A DNA stretch of 64,000 nt from Rhizophagus irregularis. Taxonomy: Eukaryota > Glomeromycota > Glomeromycetes > Glomerales > Glomeraceae. The notes beneath the pieces were generated by a model. It was not told the DNA's origin. It was given only the letters and a program-made list of their open reading frames with translations, and searched no databases. Positions 35,353 to 46,284 of this stretch are shown here, in pieces; position 1 is the stretch's first letter, and each line of letters begins with the position of its first letter. Made by a program: the position numbers and the translations under genes. The stretch spans positions 372,001 to 436,000 of the forward strand of contig NC_089448.1 in the NCBI RefSeq assembly GCF_026210795.1, read 5' to 3'.

Positions 35353-36840
35353 ATGGAAGATAGTAGAAATATACAAATAGCCGAAAATAGGTTTCCTTAT
35401 GGAACTGGCGAAGAACATAGATTTTTACATTTTACATATACACATTATTTTCAATATTGTGAAAGTCTTTTTACTTCATTTTTTTCTAGTTCAAAATAAT
35501 ATTTTAAAAGCAAATTTTGGTCTATCAAATGAAGAAATACTCAGTTGGGAGAATAGAGCCGCTCGCTATAAAATGACACCTCAAAGTTTTTCTTTTTTTT
35601 ACATGTTGCTATGTACTCTGCTTCTCAGGGTTTTAACGCAGTATACTCTGGAATAAAAGAGCGCAGTGAAGGAAGAAAGCAAATGTTACGTTTAGTGAGA
35701 AAGTATGAGGAAAAGTCTAAAAAGGGCAAGAAGGCTAAAAAAAATAAGAAGAAAAAACACCAATCTGAAGATTCCGATTCTGATGTGCTTACAGATGTAG
35801 AATAATGAGAAATACTGATGATGATGATGATCAATTGGGTGTTGATCAAGATGTTATTATAAATCGGTCGATTGCGGATGCCTCTGGATCACAATCACAT
35901 GTTGATCAACATATTGATATGGACATCTCAACAGTACAACCTATTTCTGAACTGGATGTAACGCCTCAGCTGCAACTTGTAAAACAACCAGTTGACAATT
36001 CATCTAATTTGACAAAATCTTCGAATAAAAAAAAGAAGTCAAATAAAAATATTATTCAGCAAGTTATTACAGGTCATAAACCAGATGATGATGGTACATC
36101 ATGGATTAGAGATATATTGGTTTATGATATTCCAGTATCCTTGACACCAGAAGAAATTCTGCAACAGTTAACTCTGTGGGAAAGATTATCTCGTTACAAA
36201 CGAAACAACAAAAGAAATACCAGACAGTTCGTTTGAAGATAGAATTAACTTCCTTTCGTCTAGCCCAGTTTGAAGGTAATGATGGTCCAGTTTGGACTAC
36301 GGATTTAGGGGGATACCAGTTCAGTGGTTTCCAGCAAGGTGGACACTCAAAGAAAGAAAACAACGTGAGAAGTTTCAAGCTACAATTCGAAAAATTCCAG
36401 ATTCGATGACAGTAGCAACCTTATGGAAAGACCATCGCCCACATTCATTCCTTACTGCAATTAATGGTTTGAAAAGCTTTAAAATTGTACAAACAGCAAA
36501 AGGGGATCGTAAGCTTATTGGTTATTTTGAAAAGTGGGTTGATATGCGTACAGCATTAGATAATCAATATGATTGGGAGCAACAGCACCTGTCTTGGAAT
36601 CGACATGATCCTCCAATGCAACGAACAAGGTCATTTGGCAATAATGCCAACAAGGATTAGAAAAGAACTTCAGGAAGTCGACAGACTGATAAAAGTCAAA
36701 AGAATTCTAAGAATTCTAAAAAGAAACCACAAGAGACAAAATCTGAGAAGCATAAAAAGCAGAAAAAAGATAAGTCCCGTAAAACATCACGATCTAAGGT
36801 CTTAGCGGAAATTTTAGATGTTTTACGTAAATTAATTTAG
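35353..36840 (+). pseudogene. Degraded LINE-ORF1-like gene
   Basis: A run of coding-like pieces in shifting frames. 35353-35490 starts MEDSRNIQIAENRFPYGTG. 35500-35805 has GLSNEEILSWENRAARYKM, SASQGFNAVYSGIKERSEG and a Lys-rich stretch ending TDVE. From 35805 comes an acidic Gln/Asp stretch, then VYDIPVSLTPEEILQQLTLW, KYQTVRLKIELTSFRLAQFE, WFPARWTLKERKQREKFQA, IPDSMTVATLWKD and a Lys/Ser tail ending EILDVLRKL. Breaks: T-run frameshifts near 35490 and 35600, shifts near 36175 and 36300, and an in-frame TAG at 36658-36660. The second part matches, from memory, proteins encoded upstream of a reverse transcriptase in Glomeromycete LINEs. No reverse transcriptase follows here. Assignment moderate; pseudogene status firm. 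Confidence 0.55.
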
Positions 36841-37094
36841 GATATACTAGATTTTTTTAGGTTTTAGAATTGTTTTATGTTATAGTTTTATTTTTTTTTT
36901 ATAGAGAAATATCTTTGAGCTAGTCACCAAAGGATGTACAAATACCGGTAGGATGTTTTATGCATGTGAAAGTATTTGGGCAGGCATGATGGTAGATAGT
37001 TCTTTTGAACACATATTCTTAAGTCACCAAATTTTTTATTAGTTTTTATTCGATCTTGTATTTAAACTAGATTAGTTCAATTTTGTATATTTTC

Positions 37095-37120
<26 letters not shown>
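37095..37120. repeat. 26-nt T homopolymer
   Basis: An uninterrupted T run about 250 bp after the LINE-ORF1-like remnant. It could be a poly(A)/(T) tail of a retro-insertion but is not adjacent to the coding piece. The rest of 36841-37570 is AT-rich with no supported gene. Confidence 0.6.
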
Positions 37121-37125
<5 letters not shown>

Positions 37126-37569
37126 GGAAAAATTTATTATAAAAGTTAAAAAATTCGGACAAATGATATAGAATTGGCACATCTATAAAAAAAATAGTTT
37201 TTTTTACAAGATACAAATATAATTACATCAAAAAATATTTAATCATAAAGAAAAAAAGACTCTATTTATGAAGAAATATTGACTTCATTTTTAATTTAAT
37301 GAAAAATATTTAATAAGTATCTCTTTTTTTCGAAAAAAAAAGAGCGAAAAAAGGAAAAAAAAAATTGATTAAGAAAAATATATTAAAAAAATATCTATTT
37401 CTTACATAAAAAATAAATAAAATAAATTATTTCATATTAAATTAAATAAATAAATACTATACCAGCAAAGCTCACTTTAATTTGTGTAATTCATTCAATT
37501 GTTGAACGAGAAAGTAATAATAATTTAATTATAAAAGAAACTATTGGTATTATAAGAAAAGAAGATAAT

Positions 37570-38088
37570 AAAACAATGAATTTAAAAATAATTTCCTTTT
37601 TCCAAAAAATCCATCAGGATTCCCATTTTACATCTGTGATGTAGTTAGGTTTACAGGAAAATTTTCTCTCAATAAGGAGCCTCCCCATGATGATATTTTG
37701 GAGGTAATTTTTAATTATTTATGTAAAAAAAAAAAAAATACCCAAAGAAAATAATTGTTAATTCTTTTTTTAAAAATTAAAAAATAAAAAAATAAATTAG
37801 ATGATAGCTAATGCAAGTGATCATTTGACGATTAGTGTTTTTCTCATTGGTTACGTTATAAGACAAGTACATGATTTATTTAAAAGTATTGAACTTAATA
37901 TTAATGAATTTGTTGGAAAGGGAAATGTTGCTGGCAAATTTAATATAAAATGTAGATACTTAAAAGCGAATGAGAGAATTAGAATTGATAATAATGTGAA
38001 AAAAATCCATAAACAGATTCTTTTTCTTAATATATTCATTCTACATTATTACAAACAAAAACATAAATATACAACTCACAATAAATAA
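37570..38088 (+). pseudogene. Hypothetical protein, partial, two exons
   Basis: The first piece (to 37703) reads NPSGFPFYICDVVRFTGKFS and LNKEPPHDDILE. A clean GTAATT...TTAG intron (37704-37800) joins it in frame to 37801-38088, which starts MIANASDHLTISVFLIGYVI, continues with NEFVGKGNVAGKFNIKCRYL and ends at 38088. Upstream, coding character continues around 37480-37570 in another frame, so the 5' part is shifted or lost. 'VRFTGKF' and 'IKCRYL' suggest a beta-barrel (OB-like) protein, but I do not recognise a family with confidence. Confidence 0.45.
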
Positions 38089-38578
38089 CATATTAACTGA
38101 AAAAATATTAAAGGGCGTGCCAACTTGATTCCTGGTTAAATATACATAAATATCATAAATATACAATTATTTGTAATTTTATTATATCTTCTAATTATTA
38201 ATTGCATTGATCTCAAAAATAATACAAACAAATATTTGAATTGAGACATAATAATTAAAGATTTTGACGTTAATAACTACATAGAAATGATTTCTATCAT
38301 AATTTGTAACAAATTTAAACATTATTTAATATTTTACATGTACATAGTATTTAAGTATACATTCCCAACCGCTGAACTTAATTCAACATTTTAGTCTATA
38401 TATAAGAAAAGTTTTATAGTTCTCCCTATAAAGAGTTCAATTTTGTCATACGAAATGATTTCTTTTAATAATTTTTTGTAATAATTAGATACATAAATTT
38501 GTGATAATTAAAAAAATACAATACACTCATAATAAATAAATCTACATGAATACATATTTAATACAATATTTCTTATCT

Positions 38579-40060
38579 TTAAGAATCCACACTCATAATA
38601 TTTATTAAATTTATAAAAAATTCACATCTAAAATCTTTAATTACTCCATTATTCTTATGTTTAATAATCAAATTTTTATAATTATCTGCGTTATAAGTAG
38701 GGTCGATTGTAAATATAGAAAGTGCAGGTCGGTCTCTCCATTTTTCTAAGAATTCCTCCAATGCTTCAAAAGAAAATTTATAATCATAAAGAAATATAAT
38801 TTCTCTTAGACTAGTTGGTGCTGATCTTACTAATATTTTTAATAAGTCGTCTCCAATTTCTAAAAGATTTTTTTCTTCAGTTATTACTTTTTCCATGTCA
38901 CACACAATTAATAATAATGACTTCAAATTTTTACAAACTTTTAGTAAATTTTCAAATTCACTAAAATGCCTCTCTGATGGTGAAAATGCAAGAGGTAAAT
39001 ATTCAATTGAAGGACAATTTTCATAAATTTTACGAGTAAAAACAAGGGTATCATCATTAAAGTTATCTATAAAATCAAGTTCATAAGATACTAATAAAAA
39101 CTTTTTTAGTCGTCCTCCACTATTTTCAATTATAATTGAAGCTGCTTTCAAATCATAATAATCTATTTTAAATATCTCAAGATCATGATAAACACACATT
39201 TTTAATTGTTGTTCGTTACAGTAACTAAAATCATCAATTATTAATGTTTTTAGTTTACGAAGTTTTGGGAGTACCTTTTGCAATGTTCGATCATTATGCA
39301 TAAAAATCATTTTTAAATGATTAATAGTATCTGCCTTTTTTACTAATGCGAGAAGAATTTCTTTATAAGGGTCAACATTAGAACTATAATAGTAACGATC
39401 ATCCTTCCATTCAAAATACTTTAAATTTTTTTGAACTTCAATTAATTTAACAATTCCAAGATTAGCTTCTTTGTCTATGTTATTAACAATGGTGAGCTTC
39501 TGTATATATTGAGAAATACGTGCTAATCCATAAAAGTATGAAAAGTCAATAGACGTATCACATTTTAATTCATAAAGTGATTCAAAACGAAGCTTAGCTT
39601 CTGGAAAATAAAATATTTGATGCTCAATTGATTTCATATCCAAATACTTCAATTCCGGACATTTCTTCATAAAGACACCATAAAATTCTTGTTGTAAAAA
39701 CAATCGATGATTCGTTGAAGAAGATCCAGTAGAAATTATAGAGTTTATAATAGTTATATCAACACTTCTACAGAAAGATAAATAATCAAACAAAAGTGAT
39801 TGATATGAAACTAATGGTTTTTGTATTCCTAGTCTTGTTAGGAATTCTTTAATATCATCAGATAAATATGAAGTAATAATTATAAACAAATAATCTTTAT
39901 TATTATAATTAATATCATAGCGCCAAGGATTTCTCCATAAAATTGGAATCAAAGTTTCACACCAAAACCTATTGACCATTAGACTTGAAAAGAGGGATTT
40001 CGAATTATCCTGTAATTCTCCAAATATTAAGAAAAGTATATCTTTATTAAGTTTTGACAT
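38579..40060 (-). CDS. F-box/LRR-like protein 3
   Basis: Intact single-exon 493-aa protein. F-box at residues 1-45 (NKDILFLIFGELQDNSKSLF, NRFWCETLIPILWRNPW); Leu-rich segments (PKLRKLKTLIIDDF, HDLEIFKIDYYDLKAASII, RLKKFLLVSYEL), then APTSLREIIFLYDYKF and GVIKDFRCEFF. It is the first member of a tandem segmental duplication whose further units start near 40.95 and 43.7 kb. Its 3' flank (TTCAATTTTGTCATACGAAA) matches those of the other units. Predicted SCF substrate adaptor; target unknown. Confidence 0.93.
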   Translation of the reverse strand: MSKLNKDILFLIFGELQDNSKSLFSSLMVNRFWCETLIPILWRNPWRYDINYNNKDYLFIIITSYLSDDIKEFLTRLGIQKPLVSYQSLLFDYLSFCRSVDITIINSIISTGSSSTNHRLFLQQEFYGVFMKKCPELKYLDMKSIEHQIFYFPEAKLRFESLYELKCDTSIDFSYFYGLARISQYIQKLTIVNNIDKEANLGIVKLIEVQKNLKYFEWKDDRYYYSSNVDPYKEILLALVKKADTINHLKMIFMHNDRTLQKVLPKLRKLKTLIIDDFSYCNEQQLKMCVYHDLEIFKIDYYDLKAASIIIENSGGRLKKFLLVSYELDFIDNFNDDTLVFTRKIYENCPSIEYLPLAFSPSERHFSEFENLLKVCKNLKSLLLIVCDMEKVITEEKNLLEIGDDLLKILVRSAPTSLREIIFLYDYKFSFEALEEFLEKWRDRPALSIFTIDPTYNADNYKNLIIKHKNNGVIKDFRCEFFINLINIMSVDS

Positions 40061-40194
40061 CCTTAATCCAAAAATTGGGAAAACTTTTTTAGAACAATTC
40101 TATTATAATTGTTAAAGTTATTTCTAATAATTTTGAATTTTTTTTTTTTAAAGGACAAAAAAAATGGAAAAAATAAAATGTGTATAAGCGGAAC

Positions 40195-40275
40195 CTATTA
40201 AATAAATAAAGTTTGTTCTGTGCGACCATGATGATCAAATAATGTTTCACATTGGCAAATCAAACATTACGCCAA
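40195..40275 (-). promoter_or_regulatory. Conserved upstream block of F-box gene 3
   Basis: Read on plus: TTTGTTCTGTGCGACCATGA, AATGTTTCAC and CATTACGCCAAATAAAG, about 135-215 bp before the start. It is nearly identical to the block of the gene at 44490-45977, and the inverted form precedes the plus-strand gene at 49044. Confidence 0.6.
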
Positions 40276-40335
40276 ATAAAGAATTTTGTAGTACCAGCCA
40301 AATGATCGACATTGTTTATTAAGCTAGGATGTAGT

Positions 40336-40943
40336 TAGGATCAGTCCTAGAAAAGACTGGTCCTGTGTCGGTCTTGGGAATGTCTTCCCAGTATTTGGTA
40401 TGAAATTAAATTTGGGGACTGGTCCGGACCGGGACCGATTCATATGATTTTTTGTATCCAATAAAAATGAGCCAAATTTTTGTGCTCATCTATTTCTATT
40501 TTTTAATATTTCAAAATTTTTAAATTTTCGAAATAATTTTATTTATAGTAAAGTTAGTAAAGTTATATAATCAGACTTCGGAGAAACGCAAATCGTACTA
40601 TACAATGTTTTTTTATTACTATAATTGTAAATTTAATTACAATCCCGATTTAAATTTCTATTCTACAATTTAATATTTAAATCCTAAAGTAGATTATTGA
40701 ATATTTCATTGTTTCTTAAACTTCTCTAAATGCATATGTAAATTACAATGAGGAAAAGCAAAGACTATTCATAAATATAAAAATGCTAAAACTTAAATAA
40801 ATTATAATATTTTTCTAATTATAAACCTTTTCCTTAACGTTAATTAAATGAATCGTGGGACAAATTTCCTAAATACAAATCGGTCCAGTCCCAGTTCTTT
40901 TTGGGACCGGACTGGACCGGTGGACTGGACTAAGCCAACCCTA
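40336..40943. mobile_element. hAT-type MITE with GGACCGGTCC repeats, copy 2
   Basis: 608 bp, inverted relative to the copy at 20008-20622. Ends TAGGATCAGTCC and, inverted, TAGGGTTGGCTTAGTCC. The flanking duplication is GATGTAGT / GTTGTAGT (40328-40335, 40944-40951), 7 of 8 identical. The paralogous segments at 43060-43075 and 46215-46230 read AGAATGTAGTGC without the element and are empty sites. Confidence 0.88.
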
Positions 40944-41052
40944 GTTGTAGTGGACGCTCGGTTACTCCACTATTTTTTTTAAAATGTACTCAGCACATTT
41001 CACCAATCATATTGTTTATTACAAATACATCGTATATATGGAAAGGTACATA

Positions 41053-41170
41053 TACCGTATTTTGGCGGTAATTAAGCACCCCTTTTTTGCACTTAATGCC
41101 GGCCAAGATGCTCATAATTCTGGCCGGGGTGCTTATTTTTGGGGGTGCTTAATAACAGCAAAATACGGTA
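41053..41170. mobile_element. 118-bp mariner-like MITE
   Basis: The ends are perfect inverted repeats, TACCGTATTTTG and CAAAATACGGTA, flanked by TA on each side as in Tc1/mariner insertions. A second inverted pair, TTAAGCACCCC / GGGGTGCTTAA, follows inside, and the centre contains GGCCGGC/GGCCGG motifs. The whole element can fold into one long hairpin. It lies in the first duplication unit between the conserved 'TCAGCACATTTCACC' stretch and the F-box remnant. Confidence 0.85.
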
Positions 41171-41174
41171 TATA

Positions 41175-41720
41175 TCGGTATTCCCTAGGAATTTTTCCAA
41201 GGAATCTAATTTTCTTATAAATTGTTGTTGCCGATCTAATTAGTACTTTTAAAAATGTCCTTTCCGTCAGTTGTTTTAAATTAAGTGAAGCTTTGCGAAT
41301 AAAATAAAAGAAGTTTTGTTAAAAATATCATAATACATAAAGCTTTAATTGTCTCCGTAATTCTAATAACCGCATTTAACGAAATATAATCGAGGTCACA
41401 ACTCACAATAGTCTCACTAATAATTTTAAAATAAAACACTAATTAATTAAATTGATTAATGTTTTCGATTTATAAATTTTGAGAGTATTTGCTTGTGGAT
41501 GATTGAAATTAACTGCTTCTTTTTTTAATTCAAGAATTTTTTTATAAGATTTTTCTGTAATATAATAATCTTTAAACTCACCTTATCATTTTAGAATATT
41601 TAAATTCTTTTTAAATTCGAATAGTTTAACAATTCAATGATTAATTTTTGTTTCTATATTGCCGATGACAAGTTCTTTATATATTGATAGAAACTTAATT
41701 ATAAAATTTCATTTGAAATG
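41175..41720 (-). pseudogene. Decayed F-box remnant R1
   Basis: On minus this stretch aligns with the C-terminal two thirds of the family (positions matching CCTAGGAATTTTTCCAAGG, GTTGCCGATCTAATTAGTAC and TTTAACAATTCAATGATTAA of intact genes) but with many indels and no open frame. The same remnant recurs at 43780-44350 and, cut down, at 46285-46650, each in the same place relative to a neighbouring F-box copy. Confidence 0.6.
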
Positions 41721-41829
41721 ATTTACTTTCGCAATAATTATACAATAACTCTTAACAAAATAAAGTTTGTATCTTGTAGTATATAATAAATTAATTAATA
41801 CATCTACATTAATGCATAGTTAATATATC

Positions 41830-42856
41830 GGATCCATGCATAAAATATTTATTAAGTTTGTGAAATAATCACATCTAAATAATCAAATTTATATAATTCG
41901 GTCGGCCTCTCCATTTTTCTAAGAATTTCTCCAAAGCTTCCAAAGAGAATTTAAAATCATAAAGAAATCTAATTTCTCTTAGACCAGTACTTCGCCAATA
42001 ATTTCTAAAAGATTTTTTCCCCAAATTATTTGTCCTTCCGGGTCACACACAATTAATGTTAATAACTTCAAATTTTGACAAAATTTAGCAAATTTTCAAA
42101 TTCACTAAAAAAATGTTTCTTTGACGGTGAAAATTCAAGAGTCAAATATTCAATTGAAGGACAATTTTCATAAATTTTATGAATAAGAATAAGGGAATTT
42201 TTAAAAAAGTTATCTACAAAAGTTCATAAGATACTACTAAAAATTTTTTAAGTCGTCCTCCACTAAGGTTGGTTGCCGTAAGTAACGATCATTATATATC
42301 GAATTATAATCTTTAGCGGTTGTAATATTATAAACGTAAGCCGTAAATTGGCTGTAAATACTAAATACTACATTGTTGTTTCAAAACGAATATTAGCTTC
42401 TGGAAAATGAAATGTTTGATGTTCAAGCAATTTCATATCCAAATATTTCAATTCTGGACATTTCTTCTTTAGCAAAGCATCAATTGCTTTTACAAGAATT
42501 TTATGGTGTCTTTATGAAGATTTGATAGAAATTATAGAGTTTATAATTTTTACGAAAATACTTTACAGAAAGATAAATAATCAAACGTAAGTGATTTGTG
42601 AAACTAACGGCAATTGTATTCCTAATATTGTTAGAAATTCTCTAGTATCATCAGATAAATAGGAAGTAATAATTGTAAATAAATAATCTTTATTATAATT
42701 AATATCATAGCACCAAGGATTTCTCCATAAAATTGGAATCCCAGCTTGACACCAAAACCTATTGATCATTAAACATGAAAATAGGGATTTCGAATCATCC
42801 TGTAATTCTCCAAATATTAAGAAGAGAATATCTTTATTAAGTTTTGACATCCTCAA
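41830..42856 (-). pseudogene. F-box gene copy, inactivated
   Basis: Starts like the intact genes (MRMSKLNKDILFLIFGELQ; NRFWCQAGIPILWRNPW), open to about codon 91 (42581-42856), then breaks. Downstream pieces align with the family at lower identity with frameshifts and internal deletions (near 42240-42400, where the middle third is missing). About 1.03 kb instead of 1.49 kb. It belongs to the second unit of the segmental duplication. Confidence 0.85.
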
Positions 42857-43114
42857 CCAAAAAATTAGGAAAACTTTTAGAACAAATCTATTATAATCGT
42901 TAAGGTAATTTTTTATATAATTATGAAATTTTTTTTTTAAAAAAAAAAGAAAAAAAAATATGCATATTAAATAAGGTTTGTTGTTCTGTGCGATAGTGAT
43001 GACAAATCAAACATTAAGCAGCTCTGCAGCCCTCAGCCAAATGATCGACATTTTTATTAAATTAGAATGTAGTGCACGGCCACATTCGATTACTCCACTG
43101 TTTTTTTTATTTAT

Positions 43115-43701
43115 TGTCACGAGATATTTTTTTTCTATATAGATATAGGTTATTTTTAGTTTATTTTATATATATTTATATATTTATTTATTTATTTAGT
43201 TTATTCTTATGGTTATTGGGCGTATAGACGTAAATCGGAGGCTTAGAGATGGGTGGCTAAGATCAAAGGGGCTTAAACAGGCAAAATCGTCTGATCTGCG
43301 GAGGGCGGATGGTGAATTCGTTCGATAGGCGGAGGATTTCAAACGATATAAATAGGACAGACTTGTAAAAATGTGTGCAGTTTTTATTCCAGATACCAAT
43401 TTGTTTCCGATTTCTTATAAATAAACAGTTTGTTTATGTTGTCACAGTATTCATTATCTTATATTGACCTTTTGTTACATATCGTTTATTTGTTTTATAC
43501 GATTATTTCCAATTATCAACTAATTAATATTTACACGTTTTAATTATTTCACTGATCAAATACCGATTGCTCACTATTTGCGCACACGTTCGATTTACTT
43601 CACCATTTGATATTTAACTTCATATTACCTTGCTGATTGTTAACCGTTCCTTATTTATGTTTCTGTTACTACCTAACTTAACGTTAAAACTGGTGGTAAC
43701 A
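43115..43701. mobile_element. Solo LTR (587 bp)
   Basis: Begins TGTCACGAGATA and ends GGTGGTAACA, with 4-bp TTAT on both sides (43111-43114, 43702-43705). The first third is G-rich (GGGCGTATAGACG, GGAGGGCGGATGG) and unlike the local AT background. A promoter-like ACGATATAAATAGGAC (about 43344) and AATAAA (about 43423) follow in the order expected of U3-R. The paralogous stretch at 46245-46275 reads straight through (TTATTTATTATTCAAACTTT) and is an empty site. No internal coding part or second LTR is present. The ORF 43196-43399 is not a gene. Confidence 0.75.
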
Positions 43702-43779
43702 TTATTAATTAATTAATCAACTTTTATAATGAGCTCAGCACATTTTACCAATCATATTGTTTATTGCAAATACATCGTG

Positions 43780-44350
43780 AGTATGGAAAAGTTGCAGATT
43801 AAACTTCCTGCCCATTTTCCTAATTTCTTATACAACTAGTTTCTTATAAATTATTGTTGCCGAACTAATTAGTACTTCCTTTTCATTAGCAGTTTACTAT
43901 TGCTTTTAAATTTGATCTCGAAAGTGGAAACGAGAATGAAAAACATTCAATTAAAGGGTAGTCTTGCGAATATAATTAAGAAAATTTTGTTATAATTGTC
44001 ATAATACATTAAGCTTTAATTGTCTCAGAAAATTTAAAACCGCATTTAATAAAATGTAATTTAAAAGATCTCAAGGTCACGATAGTCTAATATGTTTAAG
44101 TAGTCTAATATGTTTAAGGTAAAACCACCAATTAATCAAGTTTATTAATATCATTTTGATTTATAAAATTTTGCTTATGAACGAATTAACTGCTTTTATA
44201 CTAATTCTTTTTATATAATTTTTCTGTATGTAATACTCTTCAAACTCATTTTATCTTTAGAATACTTAAATTCTTCTAAAATTCGACTAGTTTAACAATT
44301 CAATGATGAATTTTTGTTTTTATATTGACGATGATAAGTTTTTTGTATAT
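43780..44350 (-). pseudogene. Decayed F-box remnant R2
   Basis: Paralogue of R1 at 41175-41720 with the same neighbours (the CTCAGCACATTTTACCAATC stretch on one side, an F-box gene's 3' flank on the other). Recognisable family words on plus include GTTGCCGAACTAATTAGTAC, GATCTCAAGGTCACGA and TTTAACAATTCAATGATGAA. No open frame. Confidence 0.6.
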
Positions 44351-44489
44351 TGACAGAAACTTAATTATAAAAAGTTCAATTTTGTCATATGAAATGATTT
44401 ACTTTAATAATTTATTACAATAATTAGATACATAAATTAATAAAATATATAATACGCTCTTAACAAAATAAAGTACATAAATACATAGT

Positions 44490-45977
44490 TTAATATATAG
44501 GATCCATATTCAAAATATTTATTAAATTTATGAAATAATCACATCTAAAATCTTTAATTACTCCATTATCCTTATATTTATTAATCAAATTTTTATAATT
44601 TTCTCCTTTATAAATAGGGTCAATTGTAAGTATGGTAATTGCAGGTCGACCCCTCCATTTTTCTAAGAATTCCTCCAAAGCTTCCAAAGAGAATTTAAAA
44701 CCATAAAGAAATCTAATTTCTCTTAGACTGGTTGGAGCTGATCTAGCTAATACTTTTAATAAATCTTCTCCAATTTCTAAAATATTTTCATCTCCAGTTA
44801 TTACTCTTTCCATGTCACACAAAATTAATGTTAATAATTTCAAGTTTTGACAAACTTTTAGTAAATTTTCAAATTCACTAAGATGTTTCTTTGATGGTGT
44901 AAATGCATGTGACAAATATTCAATTAAAGGACAATTTTCATAAACTTTACGAATAAAAATAAGAGAATCTTTTTCAAAATCATCTACATAATCATCAAGT
45001 TCATAAGATACTAAAAAAAATTTTTTTAGGCGTCCTCCACTATTTTCAATTATAATTGAAGCTGCTTTCAAATCATAATAATCTATTTTAAAGATCTCAA
45101 GATCATGATAGACACACACTTTTAATTGTTCTTCACTAAAATTCCTAAAACTAGTTATTAACGTTTTTATTTTATGAAATTTTGGGAGTACTTTTTGCAA
45201 CGTGTGATCTAAACATTCTAAATATATTCCTAAATAATCGATAGTATCTGCCTTTTTTTCTAATGCAAGAAGAATTTCTTTATAAGGATCTACTTTAGAA
45301 ATATAACCATCAAAAAAATCTACCCATGCAAAATGCCTTAAATTTTTTTGAACTTCAATTAATTTAACAATTCCTAAGTTAGATTCTTCGTTTGTAATAT
45401 TAATAATCATGAGTTTCTGTATATGTTGACAAATTCGTGCTAATCCATAAAAGTATGAAACGTCAATAGACGTATCACATTTTAATTCATAGAGCGATTC
45501 AAAACAAAGCTTAGCTTCTGGAAAATGAAATATTTGATGCTTAAGTGATCTCATATCAAAATATTTCAATTCTTGACAATTCTTCATAAAGACAACACAA
45601 AATTCTTGTTGTAAAAACAATTGATGGTTTGTTGAAGAAGATCCGGTAGAAATTATAGAGCTTAAAACATTTATATCAACATTTCTACAGAAAGATAAAT
45701 AATCAAACAGAAGGGATTTGCGTGAAACTAATGGTTTTTGTATTCCTAATCTTTTTAGGAATTCTTTAATATCATCAGATAAATAAGAAGCAATGATTAT
45801 AAATAAATAATCTTTATCATAATACTTAATATCATAGCACCAGGGGTTCCTCCATAGAATTGGAATCACAGTTTCACACCAAAACCTATTAACCATTAGA
45901 CATGAAAATAGGGATTTCGAATCATACTGAAATTCTTCAAATATTAAGAAAAGAATATCTTTATTAAGTTTTGACAT
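44490..45977 (-). CDS. F-box/LRR-like protein 4
   Basis: Intact single-exon 495-aa protein, third unit of the duplication and most similar to the gene at 38579-40060 (shared KFFLVSYEL, HDLEIFKIDYYDLKAASII, EEFLEKWRGRPAITILT). F-box at residues 1-45 (NKDILFLIFEEFQYDSKSLF, VIPILWRNPW); ends GVIKDFRCDYF. The middle differs most between paralogues (residues about 60-130 and 225-275), as expected if that face binds changing targets; this is inference. Start chosen by family N-terminus. Confidence 0.93.
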   Translation of the reverse strand: MSKLNKDILFLIFEEFQYDSKSLFSCLMVNRFWCETVIPILWRNPWCYDIKYYDKDYLFIIIASYLSDDIKEFLKRLGIQKPLVSRKSLLFDYLSFCRNVDINVLSSIISTGSSSTNHQLFLQQEFCVVFMKNCQELKYFDMRSLKHQIFHFPEAKLCFESLYELKCDTSIDVSYFYGLARICQHIQKLMIINITNEESNLGIVKLIEVQKNLRHFAWVDFFDGYISKVDPYKEILLALEKKADTIDYLGIYLECLDHTLQKVLPKFHKIKTLITSFRNFSEEQLKVCVYHDLEIFKIDYYDLKAASIIIENSGGRLKKFFLVSYELDDYVDDFEKDSLIFIRKVYENCPLIEYLSHAFTPSKKHLSEFENLLKVCQNLKLLTLILCDMERVITGDENILEIGEDLLKVLARSAPTSLREIRFLYGFKFSLEALEEFLEKWRGRPAITILTIDPIYKGENYKNLINKYKDNGVIKDFRCDYFINLINILNMDPIY

Positions 45978-46089
45978 TCTTTACCCAAAAATTAAGAAAA
46001 ATCTTTTATAATAAATCTATTATAATTGTTAAGGTTATTTTTAATATAATTCTGAAATTTTTTTTTTTAAAAAAAAAGAAAAAAAAAGC

Positions 46090-46185
46090 GTATAAGCAGA
46101 GCTATTACTATAAAATAAATAAGGTTTGTTCTGTGCGACCGTGATGATGCAAATAATGTTTCGCAAACAATACGCCAAATAAAGG
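46090..46185 (-). promoter_or_regulatory. Conserved upstream block of F-box gene 4
   Basis: Plus-strand reading: GGTTTGTTCTGTGCGACCG, AATGTTTCGC and AATACGCCAAATAAAGG, about 145-205 bp before the start. It closely matches the block of the gene at 38579-40060. Confidence 0.6.
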
Positions 46186-46284
46186 CAGCCAAATGAAATG
46201 ATCGACAGCTTATTAAACTAGAATGTAGTGCTCGGTTACTCCACTATTTTTTTTCTTATTTATTATTCAAACTTTTATAATTGT

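Noticed and set aside
40984-41220. 78-aa ORF
   Set aside because: It runs through the mariner-like MITE and the junction phrase of the duplication; not a gene.
43196-43399. 67-aa minus ORF
   Set aside because: Lies in the U3-like part of the solo LTR; open by chance in GC-richer sequence.
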